62,310 bases of DNA from Saprospiraceae bacterium. Its GTDB lineage: Bacteria > Bacteroidota > Bacteroidia > Chitinophagales > Saprospiraceae. The notes under the pieces were generated by a model that saw nothing but the letters and a program-made list of their open reading frames with translations, was not told the origin of the DNA and ran no database searches. Below are positions 9,382 to 17,274 of the stretch, in pieces. Both the position numbers and the translations under genes were made by a program. The stretch spans positions 1 to 62,310 of the forward strand of contig JAEUUU010000056.1 in assembly GCA_016787345.1 (NCBI GenBank). Reading direction: 5' to 3'. How positions within the stretch are numbered: the stretch's first letter is position 1; every line of letters starts with the position of its first letter.

Positions 9382-10098
9382 ATGAAAAAACCCGTTCTAA
9401 TGCTCCTGGCCCTGGTTTTGCTGCTGGGGAATGCTTCGGCGCAAGACCTGAAATCGCTCGGCAAAAAAGTGCTGGGCGGCGGCAACGATAACCAGGACGT
9501 CGGTCAGGCCCTGAAAGAGGCTCTCGACAAAGGCGTCCAGAAGGGCGTTGCGGAACTCTCCGTAACCGACGGCTATTACAAAAGCATCTACAAAATTCTG
9601 CTGCCCGACGAGGCCCGCAAGGTGACCGACAAACTCAAATCGGTGCCCGGTTTCGGCAATCTGGAAAACGATCTGGTGGAGAAAATGAACCGGGGCGCAG
9701 AAAAAGCGGCCAAGGAAGCCGGTCCGATCTTCGGCAGCGCCATCAAAAATATGAGTTTTCAGGACGCCACCAACATCCTCATGGGCCCCGATAATGCCGC
9801 CACAGAGTACCTGAAACGCACGACCTGGCAGCAACTATACGACAAGTTCAACCCCGTCATCGTTAAATCGCTCGACGAGATCGGCGCCAACGAACTCTGG
9901 ACCAACGCCACGACGGCCTACAACCGCATCCCGCTCGTCAGCAAGGTGAATACCGATCTCGACGACCACGTAACCCGCAAGGCGCTCGACGGCCTGTTCG
10001 GCAAAATTCAGGAGGAAGAAAAGAACATCCGGAAAAACCCGGCGGCGCGCACTTCCGACCTGCTGAAAAGCGTATTCGCCCGGCAAGACCGGAAGTAA
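9382..10098 (+). CDS. DUF4197 family secreted protein, tandem paralogue
   Basis: 238 residues, with a cleavable signal peptide (MKKPVLMLLALVLLLGNASA, then QDLKS) in place of the lipobox of its neighbour. The mature part matches the upstream gene almost position by position (MNRGAEKAAKEAGPIFGSAI, SFQDATNILMGPDNAATEYL, LFGKIQEEEKNIRKNP). The pair clearly arose by tandem duplication, but one copy is lipid-anchored and the other free in the periplasm. The 83-base gap holds short ATGATG-type repeats and a weak inverted repeat (TGATGA/TCATCA). Function is unknown. Confidence 0.85.
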   Translation: MKKPVLMLLALVLLLGNASAQDLKSLGKKVLGGGNDNQDVGQALKEALDKGVQKGVAELSVTDGYYKSIYKILLPDEARKVTDKLKSVPGFGNLENDLVEKMNRGAEKAAKEAGPIFGSAIKNMSFQDATNILMGPDNAATEYLKRTTWQQLYDKFNPVIVKSLDEIGANELWTNATTAYNRIPLVSKVNTDLDDHVTRKALDGLFGKIQEEEKNIRKNPAARTSDLLKSVFARQDRK

Positions 10099-10140
10099 GG
10101 CCGATCGGTCATTTCTGACCATGTTCTCAGGCATCCTGAC

Positions 10141-10209
10141 ATTTCATGCGAAGCCGCAAAGCGCGCCAGGGGACGAATCCCTGGCGCGCTTTGCGGCTTC
10201 GCGTGAAAT
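10141..10209. terminator. 31-bp stem-loop, probable bidirectional terminator
   Basis: Left arm 10141-10171 and right arm 10179-10209 are complementary over 31 positions with one G:T wobble, around a 7-base loop (10172-10178). The right side runs into a short T-rich tract at 10209-10214. This is far longer than an ordinary intrinsic terminator. It sits 42 bases after the second DUF4197 gene. Confidence 0.6.
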
Positions 10210-10322
10210 TTTTGTTCAAAAAGGCTCCTGTTCTCCGGGCTTTTTTATGCGCTAAGCCGCTAAAAATCGTTATTAACACACAAAACCGCTCATCCTGAGA
10301 GCAGAAACAACCCTTTTCTCAA

Positions 10323-10352
10323 ATCCTCGCATCCTCGCATCCTCGCATCCTC
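10323..10352 (+). repeat. GCATCCTC short tandem repeat
   Basis: Three full GCATCCTC units (10329-10336, 10337-10344, 10345-10352) preceded by a partial ATCCTC. The array ends 11 bases before the CAP gene start. The reverse complement of the same unit occurs three times at 48666-48689. Confidence 0.85.
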
Positions 10353-10363
10353 AAATCCACACC

Positions 10364-10876
10364 ATGCGCCTCCTGTTCCTGCTCACCCTCCTGCTCGCTG
10401 CCTGCGAGTCGTCGCCCCTGCAAAACGCCGCCCAAACGTACGTGCGTCCGGTCAGTCAGGAAGTCCCGGATGCCTTGGGCCAAACGGTGCTCGATGCCGT
10501 GAATCAACTGCGCGCCAAAGGCTGCCATTGCCCCGACGACAAATGGTACCCGCCGGCGCCCGCGCTGCGCTGGAACGACCTGCTGGCCAAATCGGCCCGC
10601 CGGCATGCGCTTGATATGCAAAAGCACAACTTTTTCAAACACACCGGCTCCGACGGCTCCGAATTCACCGACCGCATCAAATCGGCCGGATACCACTGGC
10701 AAGTTGCCGCCGAAAACCTGGCTATGGGTCACAGCGACGCCCTTGACGTGGTGAAAAACTGGGAAACCAGCGACGGACATTGCCAAAACCTGATGCACCC
10801 CGAATTGCACGAGATGGGGCTGGCCAAGGCAGGGCGGTTTTGGGTGCAGGATTTCGGGGCATTGCGGCAGAAATAA
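10364..10876 (+). CDS. CAP (SCP/PR-1) domain lipoprotein
   Basis: 170 residues. MRLLFLLTLLLAAC is a short lipoprotein signal with Cys14 lipidated. Residues about 40-170 form a CAP domain: LDAVNQLRAKG in helix 1, LRWNDLLAKSARRHALDMQ, FFKHTGSDG (the first conserved His and its partner residues), AAENLAMG (the E of the CAP cavity), VVKNWETSDGHCQNLMHPEL (the second His region) and a final strand FWVQDFG. Bacterial CAP proteins are secreted and of largely unknown function; the cavity residues appear intact. It starts directly after the GCATCCTC repeats. The start is the first ATG giving the lipobox. Confidence 0.85.
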   Translation: MRLLFLLTLLLAACESSPLQNAAQTYVRPVSQEVPDALGQTVLDAVNQLRAKGCHCPDDKWYPPAPALRWNDLLAKSARRHALDMQKHNFFKHTGSDGSEFTDRIKSAGYHWQVAAENLAMGHSDALDVVKNWETSDGHCQNLMHPELHEMGLAKAGRFWVQDFGALRQK

Positions 10877-10928
10877 TGACCGGTTGACGGGATTTTTGCC
10901 AGATTTGGGGCTCGATTTCACAGAAAAC

Positions 10929-11738
10929 ATGCACAACGATTTACAAATACTCACCCGCCACGCGGTAGAGGCCGTCCGCGAAACGGCTGCTTTTATCCGC
11001 GCTGAAACCGGCAAGGTTACGACCGGCCAAATTGAAGAAAAACACCTGAACGGGCTGGTCAGCTACGTCGACCGCACGGCGGAGGAAATGCTGGTGGAAC
11101 GCCTCGGCAAATTGCTGCCCGAAGCCGTGTTCATCACCGAAGAAGCCACCGTGGAAAACCGCGCCGGCGATCTCCAGTGGATCATCGACCCGCTCGACGG
11201 CACGACCAACTTCCTGTACGGCGTACCGCATTTTTCCGTCAGCGTGGGCCTGCGCGCCGGCGACCACATGCAGATCGGCGTGGTGCACCACGTGCCCGCC
11301 GACGAATGTTTCTACGCCTGGCGCGACGGCGGCGCCTGGTGCAACGGCGAGGCTATCCGCACCAGCGCGCGCAGCGATATGCGGCAGGCGCTGGTGTCGA
11401 CGGGATTCCCCTATCACAATTTCAGCCGGGCCCAGGGCTGGTTTGCCGCCCTGCGCCGCTTCATGGAACAGGGCAGGGGCGCGCGGCGCTTCGGGTCGGC
11501 AGCGCTCGACCTCGCTTACGTCGCCTGCGGCCGTTTCGACGTCTTTTTTGAATACGGCCTCAATGCCTGGGACGTGGCCGGCGGAGCGTTGCTCGTACAC
11601 GAAGCCGGTGGCCGGGTGTGCGATTTCAAAGGCGGGAATAATTTTGTGGATGGCGCCGAATTGCTGGCAGCCGCCCCCGGCGTGTTCGACGCGGCTTTCG
11701 AGATCATTGAAAAAAGTTTTGAAACGCCCCTGCATTGA
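10929..11738 (+). CDS. Inositol monophosphatase family protein (SuhB-like)
   Basis: 269 residues from the ATG at 10929; the open frame extends upstream, but that part (MTGFLPDLG...) has no family match. The three family signatures are present: FITEEAT with its metal-binding Glu, WIIDPLDGTTNF, and NAWDVAGGALLVHEAGG near the C-terminus. By family it hydrolyses inositol-1-phosphate or related sugar or nucleotide phosphates with Mg2+ in the cytosol. The exact substrate is not visible from sequence. The stop codon abuts the next gene (GTG at 11739), so the two are probably co-transcribed. Confidence 0.9.
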   Translation: MHNDLQILTRHAVEAVRETAAFIRAETGKVTTGQIEEKHLNGLVSYVDRTAEEMLVERLGKLLPEAVFITEEATVENRAGDLQWIIDPLDGTTNFLYGVPHFSVSVGLRAGDHMQIGVVHHVPADECFYAWRDGGAWCNGEAIRTSARSDMRQALVSTGFPYHNFSRAQGWFAALRRFMEQGRGARRFGSAALDLAYVACGRFDVFFEYGLNAWDVAGGALLVHEAGGRVCDFKGGNNFVDGAELLAAAPGVFDAAFEIIEKSFETPLH

Positions 11739-12689
11739 GTGATGACGGCCGGGGAAACATATCGCCTGCTGGCAGCCCAAGCGCCCGAGCTGCCGCTGTT
11801 TATGCAGCCCTGGTACCTCGACGCCGTGTGCGGCGAGGGCGCCTGGGGCGCGGCCATTGTGCAGCGCGATGGCCGGCCTGTTGCGGCGATGCCCTGGTTT
11901 TTGAAAAAAAAGGGCATTTGGAAGTATGTGGCGATGCCCGTACTGGGCAAATTTCACGGTCCCTACCTGCTGCCGGAATATCGCCGACTGGATGAAGAAC
12001 ATCGTATTTACGCCGAATTGATCGAGCAGTTGCCACGGAATCTGGCCGCATTTTCACAGGATTTTCACTACACTGTCACCAACTGGCTGCCCTTTTACTG
12101 GCGGGGTTTCCGGCAAACCACGCGGTACTCTTATGTGGTCGATCTGAACCGCGCGGAAGACGACATCTGGCGCGGCATCGACAAAAGTTACCGGCAAAAA
12201 ATCACCAAAGCCGGGGCGCTGGTGACCGTGACGGAAGAGCGCCCCCTGACGGAATTGTACCGCTTGCTCGAAAAGTCGTTCGACCGGCAGGATTTGTCTG
12301 CGCCATACTCGCTCGATTTTTTACAAGGTTTGTACGGCGCGCTCAGCGCTCACCAGGCCTGCCGTTTGTTTTTTGCGGCCGACCAGGGCAATGGCGCCCT
12401 GCACTCTGCCGCTTTGCTGGCCTGGGACGCGCAATCGGCGTATTATCTGATCAGCGGCGACGACCCGGCGCTTCGCGCTTCGGGCGCGGCAGTTTTGTTG
12501 AAATGGGAAGCCATACTTTATGCCAAAAATGCGCTCCATTTGCCCGTATTCGACTTTGAAGGCAGCATGATACAAGCGCTGGAACGCGGCCGGCGCGACT
12601 TCGGGGCTCAGCAACGGCCCTATTTCCGGGTGGAAAAAGAATGGTCGTGGGTGTGGAAATGGAAGCGTCTGTTCAAATCTCCTCGATAA
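11739..12689 (+). CDS. GNAT/FemAB-like acyltransferase (BioF2-like)
   Basis: 316 residues. The GTG at 11739 follows the previous stop directly and an ATG sits at 11742; either may start translation. The arrangement QPWYLDAVC, GRPVAAMPWF, ...HGPYLLPEYRR, then SYRQKITKAGALVTVTEE, LLEKSFDRQD and a C-terminal half ending in FDFEGSMIQALERG is typical of the double-GNAT fold found in FemAB/BioF2-like proteins. These transfer amino acids or acyl groups, often in cell-envelope synthesis. Its substrate is unknown. It overlaps the convergent gene at 12673 by 17 bases. Confidence 0.75.
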   Translation: MMTAGETYRLLAAQAPELPLFMQPWYLDAVCGEGAWGAAIVQRDGRPVAAMPWFLKKKGIWKYVAMPVLGKFHGPYLLPEYRRLDEEHRIYAELIEQLPRNLAAFSQDFHYTVTNWLPFYWRGFRQTTRYSYVVDLNRAEDDIWRGIDKSYRQKITKAGALVTVTEERPLTELYRLLEKSFDRQDLSAPYSLDFLQGLYGALSAHQACRLFFAADQGNGALHSAALLAWDAQSAYYLISGDDPALRASGAAVLLKWEAILYAKNALHLPVFDFEGSMIQALERGRRDFGAQQRPYFRVEKEWSWVWKWKRLFKSPR

Positions 12690-13014
12690 CCGACTCTCCC
12701 GAACTGTGATCCTCACAGGTCCACTGCCAAACTTCGCGGAACCGGAGTTTGCCTTCGCCGGTCCACTCCGGGTACGAAGTGCACTTTCCGGTCATCAGCT
12801 CGCCTTCCCGGTTGATGTGGTGGTATACAAACTCCAGGCGGCCGTCCACGATTTTCCCGACGAGGTGCCCGCGCGTGATTGGTCCGCCCTGATAATCGGC
12901 CCAGATCAAATCATCTTGTTGTCCATAAACAAAGACGGTATCGCCCGAAACCTCGCCATTGTCGGTATTGGCGAGCGAGCGAAAGGTTTTGCCGTGCAGA
13001 GACAAGGTTTTCAT
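12673..13014 (-). CDS. Small conserved protein of the family often labelled n-acetylglutamate synthase
   Basis: 113 residues from the ATG at 13012-13014; the longer open frame upstream would run through the promoter region of the divergent gene. The sequence (GKTFRSLANTDNGEVSGDTV, then IWADYQGGPITRGHLVGKI, FVYHHINREGELMTGKC, FREVWQWTCEDHSSG, ending SVIEEI) is a small lipocalin-like beta protein. Database names call this family n-acetylglutamate synthase, but it has no GNAT fold or amino acid kinase domain, so that name should not be trusted. It is divergent from the flavin reductase gene and its 3' end overlaps the upstream GNAT gene. Confidence 0.75.
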   Translation of the reverse strand: MKTLSLHGKTFRSLANTDNGEVSGDTVFVYGQQDDLIWADYQGGPITRGHLVGKIVDGRLEFVYHHINREGELMTGKCTSYPEWTGEGKLRFREVWQWTCEDHSSGESVIEEI

Positions 13015-13135
13015 GGGGTAAAATTGAAAAACAGCCGTTGAAAAAACACCATTTTTACCTCGTTTTACACCAAAAAGAAAAGTCGGGGAAGCGGCATCTT
13101 TGTCCCCCGTTATTACCTCCAACAAATTCGACACC

Positions 13136-14026
13136 ATGCTTCGCATCGATCCGACGCAAATCCCGACCAAAGACCTTCACCAGTTTATCCTCGGCGCTGT
13201 GGCGCCCCGCCCCATTGCTTTTGCCAGCACCCTGAGCGCCGACGGCATACCCAATCTGGCGCCGTACAGTTTTTTCAACGCATTCAGCAGCAATCCGCCC
13301 ATCCTGATCTTCTCCTCCAACCGGCGTGTGGCCAACAACACGACCAAAGACACGCTCAAAAACGTGGAAGACACGGGAGAGGTGGTCATCAACGTCGTCT
13401 CGCACAGCATCGTTCGGCAAGCCGCGCTGACGAGTGTGGAATACGGTCCGGAGATCGATGAATTTGTAAAAGCGGGCCTCACGCCTTTGCCTTCCGAAAT
13501 GGTCAAACCTTTTCGCGTCGCCGAAAGTCCGGTGCATATGGAGTGCAAGGTGGAGCAAATCCTGCCTTTGGGCGACAAAGGTGGCGCCGGCAACCTCATC
13601 ATTTGCCGCATTGTGCTTATGCACATTGCCGAGGAGGTTTTGACCGACAAGGGCCGCATCGATCCGCACAAGATCGACCTGATGGCCCGCATGGGGCGTT
13701 TTTACTATGCCCGCGCCAGCGGCAGCGCGATTTATGAGATCGTGCAGGAAGTCAACGCTTTCGGCGTCGGTTTCGACGGCTTGCCCGCCGGGATACGCCA
13801 CAGCACGGTACTCACGGGCAATCAACTGGCGCAAATCGCCGCGCTCACGGAATTACCTGGTTCGGAAGAAACGGCCGCACTATTGGCCGAAGATGCCCGC
13901 GCCCGCGAGTGCCTGGCGGCGGCTAATCCGAAGGAAGCCTTGCACCGGTATGCTCAGGAGGCCCTGGAGCGCGGCGACGTTGAGTTGGGCGCGCGGCTGG
14001 CCATGCTGGGAGAACAGGGCGGATAA
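13136..14026 (+). CDS. Flavin reductase family protein (FMN-binding split barrel)
   Basis: 296 residues from the ATG at 13136. An upstream in-frame TTG at 13100 lies on a likely -7 box (CATCTTTG) and is rejected. The N-terminal ~190 residues show the flavin reductase split barrel: LGAVAPRPIAFASTLSADG, NLAPYSFFNAFSSNPPIL, TLKNVEDTGEVVINVV, and CKVEQI before a strand ending HIAEEVL. The last ~100 residues are a helical extension seen in Bacteroidota homologues. These enzymes bind FMN and reduce or use flavin with NAD(P)H; the substrate is unknown. Confidence 0.85.
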   Translation: MLRIDPTQIPTKDLHQFILGAVAPRPIAFASTLSADGIPNLAPYSFFNAFSSNPPILIFSSNRRVANNTTKDTLKNVEDTGEVVINVVSHSIVRQAALTSVEYGPEIDEFVKAGLTPLPSEMVKPFRVAESPVHMECKVEQILPLGDKGGAGNLIICRIVLMHIAEEVLTDKGRIDPHKIDLMARMGRFYYARASGSAIYEIVQEVNAFGVGFDGLPAGIRHSTVLTGNQLAQIAALTELPGSEETAALLAEDARARECLAAANPKEALHRYAQEALERGDVELGARLAMLGEQGG

Positions 14027-14031
14027 CCTGA

Positions 14032-14493
14032 TTATTCATACTCCTCGTCGGTAGAATCGCTGGGCGGGAAAAGGATGTTTTCGTCGCCCTCGCGCAGGGA
14101 ATCGAGCGGTGTTACTTCGAAGCTTTCGACCGTAAAAACCAGCCATTTGCCCTTGATTTTTTTGAGCACGAGGGTGTCGGGGATTTTTTCGCCAACTTCA
14201 TCTTCGATAAAAAAACTGCAAACGGCGGAATCGCCCTGCACGGCGCAATGGAGCTGCAGGAGTTCGGTCGTTTCGGCCGGCATGGAATCGACATGCGGGA
14301 AGGAATGCAGGTAGTCCACAAATTCGAGCGCATTGCCGGCGCTGAGCAGGCGGGCTTCGTCGAAGCGGTTTTGATCGAGCAGGCCTTGCCACTGCCGGAG
14401 CACCGCTTCGGGCGCATTGCCGGCCCCGGTCTCGTCGGGCTGGCAGGAGGAAAATAACAACAACAAGGCGGCGCAGAGCGCGAGTGGTCTCAT
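14032..14493 (-). CDS. Small lipoprotein, DUF4878-like
   Basis: 153 residues. MRPLALCAALLLLFSSC is a lipoprotein signal with Cys17. The mature part has APEAVLRQWQGLLDQNRFDEA followed by a short cystatin/NTF2-like alpha-beta region (CSFFIEDEVGEKIPDTLVLK, then KGKWLVFTVES), the pattern of DUF4878-like periplasmic lipoproteins. Function is unknown. A -7 box TATGTTTG on the minus strand (14521-14528) lies about 30 bases upstream of the start. The gene converges on the flavin reductase gene, with 5 bases between stops. Confidence 0.65.
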   Translation of the reverse strand: MRPLALCAALLLLFSSCQPDETGAGNAPEAVLRQWQGLLDQNRFDEARLLSAGNALEFVDYLHSFPHVDSMPAETTELLQLHCAVQGDSAVCSFFIEDEVGEKIPDTLVLKKIKGKWLVFTVESFEVTPLDSLREGDENILFPPSDSTDEEYE

Positions 14494-14565
14494 AGTTCGT
14501 TTTGCTGATGATTAGGCTGCCAAACATACGGCAAAAAGTATTTGATAATTTTTTTTCGCAGAAGC

Positions 14566-14597
14566 TTGGCGAATCAAAAACAAGGCCCTTAAATTTG
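14566..14597 (+). promoter_or_regulatory. Promoter of tRNA-Val
   Basis: TTGG at 14566-14569, a 20-base spacer, and a perfect -7 box TAAATTTG at 14590-14597, about 30 bases before the tRNA. The expected transcription start is near 14604. Confidence 0.7.
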
Positions 14598-14627
14598 CGG
14601 CCGCTTTTGTAGCAAAGCGAAGAATTG

Positions 14628-14702
14628 GGGCGCATAGCTCAGCCGGTTCAGAGCACCTGCCTTACAAGCAGGGGGTCGGAGGTTCGAATCCTTCTGCGCC
14701 CA
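14628..14702 (+). tRNA. tRNA-Val (anticodon TAC)
   Basis: A full cloverleaf: acceptor GGGCGCA with TGCGCCC, D-arm GCTC/GAGC, anticodon stem CCTGC/GCAGG around CTTACAA, T-arm GGAGG-TTCGAAT-CCTTC with one G:T pair, and discriminator A at 14702. The anticodon TAC reads valine codons. The CCA end is not encoded (ACCC follows). Confidence 0.95.
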
Positions 14703-14708
14703 CCCACG

Positions 14709-14742
14709 AAAAAGGGTTACGTCAAAAACGTGACCCTTTTTT
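14709..14742 (+). terminator. Intrinsic terminator after tRNA-Val
   Basis: Arms 14709-14722 and 14728-14741 pair over 14 positions with one G:T wobble; the loop is CAAAA and the right arm ends in six Ts. It begins 7 bases after the tRNA. Confidence 0.85.
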
Positions 14743-14825
14743 CATTTTCGCGCCTGTGCTTTGTGGTAAACCAATTGACAAGACGGCCGTTACAAGGGTA
14801 TTGACCACCCAGACAAGCATTCTTT

Positions 14826-15332
14826 ATGAACAAATCCACCCTCATTTTTCTGCTTATCGCCCTGTTGGCCGGCGCCTATTGGTACTGGTCGCGCCGGCCC
14901 AGCTTGTCTACCGGCGACCCTGCGCTCGATTTCAGCGTGCAACTGGCCGACGGCCGCAATGTGCGTTTGTCGGACCTGAAAGGCCAATACGTCCTGTTGC
15001 AGTTTTGGGGCAGCTGGTGCGGTCCCTGTCGCGCCGAAAACCCGCATCTGGTGGAGTTGTACCACAAATACCACGACAAAGGCTTCGAGATATTCAGCAT
15101 CGGCCTCGAACGCGATCAGCGCAGCTGGCAGCGCGCTATCCAGCAGGATGAAATGATCTGGCCTTACCACACGGTCGGGGTCTCCGACTTCGACCACCCG
15201 GTCGCCAAACAATACAACGTCAAGTCCATCCCCATGACCTTCCTGATCAACCGCGAAGGCAAGGTGGTAGCCGTCGATCTGTCGCCCAAAGTCATGGACA
15301 AAATGCTCGGCGAAGCCCTGGGCGGATCGTGA
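14826..15332 (+). CDS. TlpA-like thioredoxin-fold protein
   Basis: 168 residues. One N-terminal membrane helix (residues about 4-22) anchors or exports the protein. The thioredoxin domain follows, with DFSVQLADGRNVRLSDLKGQ, FWGSWCGPCRAENPHL carrying the redox pair C65 and C68, and IPMTFLINREGKV with the cis-proline. By family it is a periplasmic thiol:disulfide reductase of the TlpA/ResA group, acting on cytochrome or envelope proteins. No cytochrome genes are adjacent, so the client is unknown. It precedes grpE by about 90 bases. Confidence 0.9.
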   Translation: MNKSTLIFLLIALLAGAYWYWSRRPSLSTGDPALDFSVQLADGRNVRLSDLKGQYVLLQFWGSWCGPCRAENPHLVELYHKYHDKGFEIFSIGLERDQRSWQRAIQQDEMIWPYHTVGVSDFDHPVAKQYNVKSIPMTFLINREGKVVAVDLSPKVMDKMLGEALGGS

Positions 15333-15420
15333 CAAATTGACGCACACAGCCTCGGGGCACAAAAATTGTAGCAATGCCGCACTTCCCCCTCCCTTCGAGG
15401 CAGGAAAGGATCATTTTCCA

Positions 15421-15996
15421 ATGAAAAACCCGTTTAAAAAGATATTTCCTATGGCGGATCAACAACCCACTGCCCCGCTGACCGAAGAACCCGTAACCGG
15501 GGCCGAACAGCCCGAAAACCCGACCGAAGTGGCCGAAAACGAAGCAGAAACCCCGCAGCCCGACCCGCGCATCGCCGAACTGGAGCAACAACTCGAAGAG
15601 GCGCGCAACAAATACCTCTACCTGTTCTCCGACTTCGAAAACGCCAAGCGCCATGCCGCGCGCGAACGTATGGAACTGATCCAGACAGCCGGTCGTGACA
15701 TTATGACAGCGCTCCTGCCGGTTCTGGACGATTTTGACAGGGCGGCCAAAAACGGCGGCCTCAACGAGGGCATGACCCTGATCCACCACAAACTCGTTCA
15801 AACCCTGAAAAACCGCGGCCTCGCCGTTATCGATCTCAAACCCGGCGACGATTTCAATGCCGACCAGCAGGAAGCCGTGGCGGAAATCCCCGCGGCCAGC
15901 GATGAACTGAAAGGCAAAATCGTCGACATCCTCGAACCCGGCTACCTCCTCGGCGAACGAATTATTCGGTTTGCGAAGGTGGTGGTGGGTAAATAA
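15421..15996 (+). CDS. grpE: GrpE nucleotide exchange factor
   Basis: 191 residues from the ATG at 15421; an open extension upstream to a TTG at 15337 has no family match. A second ATG at 15451 (MADQQPT) is also possible. An acidic, low-complexity N-terminus leads into the coiled coil ([36 protein letters not shown]), then the beta-wing domain ([40 protein letters not shown]). GrpE releases ADP from DnaK. dnaJ follows 17 bases on, so this is a grpE-dnaJ operon; dnaK is not in the window. No CIRCE inverted repeat was found upstream. Confidence 0.92.
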   Translation: MKNPFKKIFPMADQQPTAPLTEEPVTGAEQPENPTEVAENEAETPQPDPRIAELEQQLEEARNKYLYLFSDFENAKRHAARERMELIQTAGRDIMTALLPVLDDFDRAAKNGGLNEGMTLIHHKLVQTLKNRGLAVIDLKPGDDFNADQQEAVAEIPAASDELKGKIVDILEPGYLLGERIIRFAKVVVGK

Positions 15997-16013
15997 GAAA
16001 TCTACACTGCTCC

Positions 16014-17183
16014 ATGGCATCCAAACGCGATTATTACGAGGTGCTCGGTGTTGCCAAAAACGCCAGTGCCGACGACATAAAGAAGGCCTACCGCAAAAAG
16101 GCAATCGAGTTTCACCCGGACAAAAACCCGGGCGACAAAGCGGCTGAAGAAAAATTCAAGGAAGCCGCCGAAGCCTACGAGGTGCTGAGCGACGCCGACA
16201 AACGCGCGCGCTACGACCGCTACGGCCACGCCGGTCTCGACGGCATGGGCGGAGGGGGCGGCTATGGCGCCGGCATGGACATGGAGGAAATCCTGCGCCG
16301 TTTCGGCGGCATGTTCGGCGACGACGACATTTTCGGCTCCTTTTTCGGCGGCGGGGGCGGCGGTTTTCGCAGCCGCCAACCGCGCGGCGAACGCGGCTCC
16401 AACCTGCGCGTCCGCATCAAAATGACCCTCGAAGAGATCGCTACCGGCGTGCACAAGAAGATAAAAGTGCGCAAACAGGTCGCCTGCAACACCTGCCACG
16501 GCTCCGGCGCCCGCGACAGTGCCGGTGTAGAAACCTGCTCCACCTGCCGGGGCTCGGGCATGGTCAACCGCATCACCCAGACGCCCTTCGGGCACATGCA
16601 GACGGCCACCACCTGCCCCACCTGCAGCGGTTCGGGCCAGACGATCAAATCGCCCTGCAACGTCTGCAAGGGCGACGGCCGCGTGTTCGGAGAAGAAACC
16701 ATTGAGGTCGATATTCCGGCCGGCGTACACGAAGGCATTCAACTTTCCATGTCGGGCAAAGGCAACTCCGGCGCCAAGGGCGGCCCGGCGGGCGACCTCC
16801 TCATTACCATCGAGGAAATGCCGCACGAGGAATTCAGCCGCGAAGGCAACAACGTGGTGTACGAACTGTTTGTCAACATCGCCGACGCTGCCCTGGGCGC
16901 CCAACTCGAAGTGCCCACGCTCGACGGCCGCGCGCGGATCAAAATACCGGCCGGCACCCAGTCGGGCAAAATTTTCCGGCTGCGCGACAAAGGCCTGCCC
17001 GAACTGCAATCGCGGCATCGGGGCGACCAACTCATCCACGTCAACGTCTGGACGCCCAAACACCTCAACGACGAAGAACGCCGCCTCATCGAAAAACTGC
17101 GCGATATGCCCAATTTCAAACCCTCGGCGGGCAAGGAAGACCGCGGCTTCTTCGACAAAATCCGGGATGCTTTTAACAGTTGA
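16014..17183 (+). CDS. dnaJ: Chaperone DnaJ
   Basis: 389 residues, the usual length for type I DnaJ. The J domain (residues 4-70) has the HPD motif at 34-36; a Gly/Phe-rich linker follows (about 75-125). The cysteine-rich domain has four CxxCxGxG units ([32 protein letters not shown]), and the two C-terminal beta domains end in [10 protein letters not shown]. It stimulates DnaK ATPase and delivers unfolded clients. The last 121 bases of the gene (17063-17183) recur without change at 18252-18372, so the 3' end has been duplicated together with the insertion of an unrelated gene downstream. Confidence 0.97.
   Translation: MASKRDYYEVLGVAKNASADDIKKAYRKKAIEFHPDKNPGDKAAEEKFKEAAEAYEVLSDADKRARYDRYGHAGLDGMGGGGGYGAGMDMEEILRRFGGMFGDDDIFGSFFGGGGGGFRSRQPRGERGSNLRVRIKMTLEEIATGVHKKIKVRKQVACNTCHGSGARDSAGVETCSTCRGSGMVNRITQTPFGHMQTATTCPTCSGSGQTIKSPCNVCKGDGRVFGEETIEVDIPAGVHEGIQLSMSGKGNSGAKGGPAGDLLITIEEMPHEEFSREGNNVVYELFVNIADAALGAQLEVPTLDGRARIKIPAGTQSGKIFRLRDKGLPELQSRHRGDQLIHVNVWTPKHLNDEERRLIEKLRDMPNFKPSAGKEDRGFFDKIRDAFNS
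17063..17183 (+). repeat. 121-bp direct repeat, copy A (functional dnaJ 3' end)
   Basis: Identical base for base to 18252-18372 at an offset of 1189. After one mismatch the match continues for six bases (GAAAAT). It includes the last 39 codons and the stop of dnaJ. Confidence 0.97.
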
Positions 17184-17274
17184 CGAAAATGTTTGTCTTC
17201 CTGTGACGCATTCACAAGGGTTGTCTTGACCTCAGACGGTCGTACTTTTCTGCACACGAATTCTCTTGATTCTG

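Noticed and set aside
10323-10352. CRISPR-like array
   Set aside because: Units are 8 bases with no spacers, so this is a simple tandem repeat.
12673-13014. True N-acetylglutamate synthase
   Set aside because: The protein is 113 residues with no acetyltransferase or kinase motif; the name is only a database label for this small family.
15337-15420. CIRCE-type heat-shock operator upstream of grpE
   Set aside because: No TTAGCACTC/GAGTGCTAA inverted repeat is present; heat-shock control cannot be claimed from the sequence.
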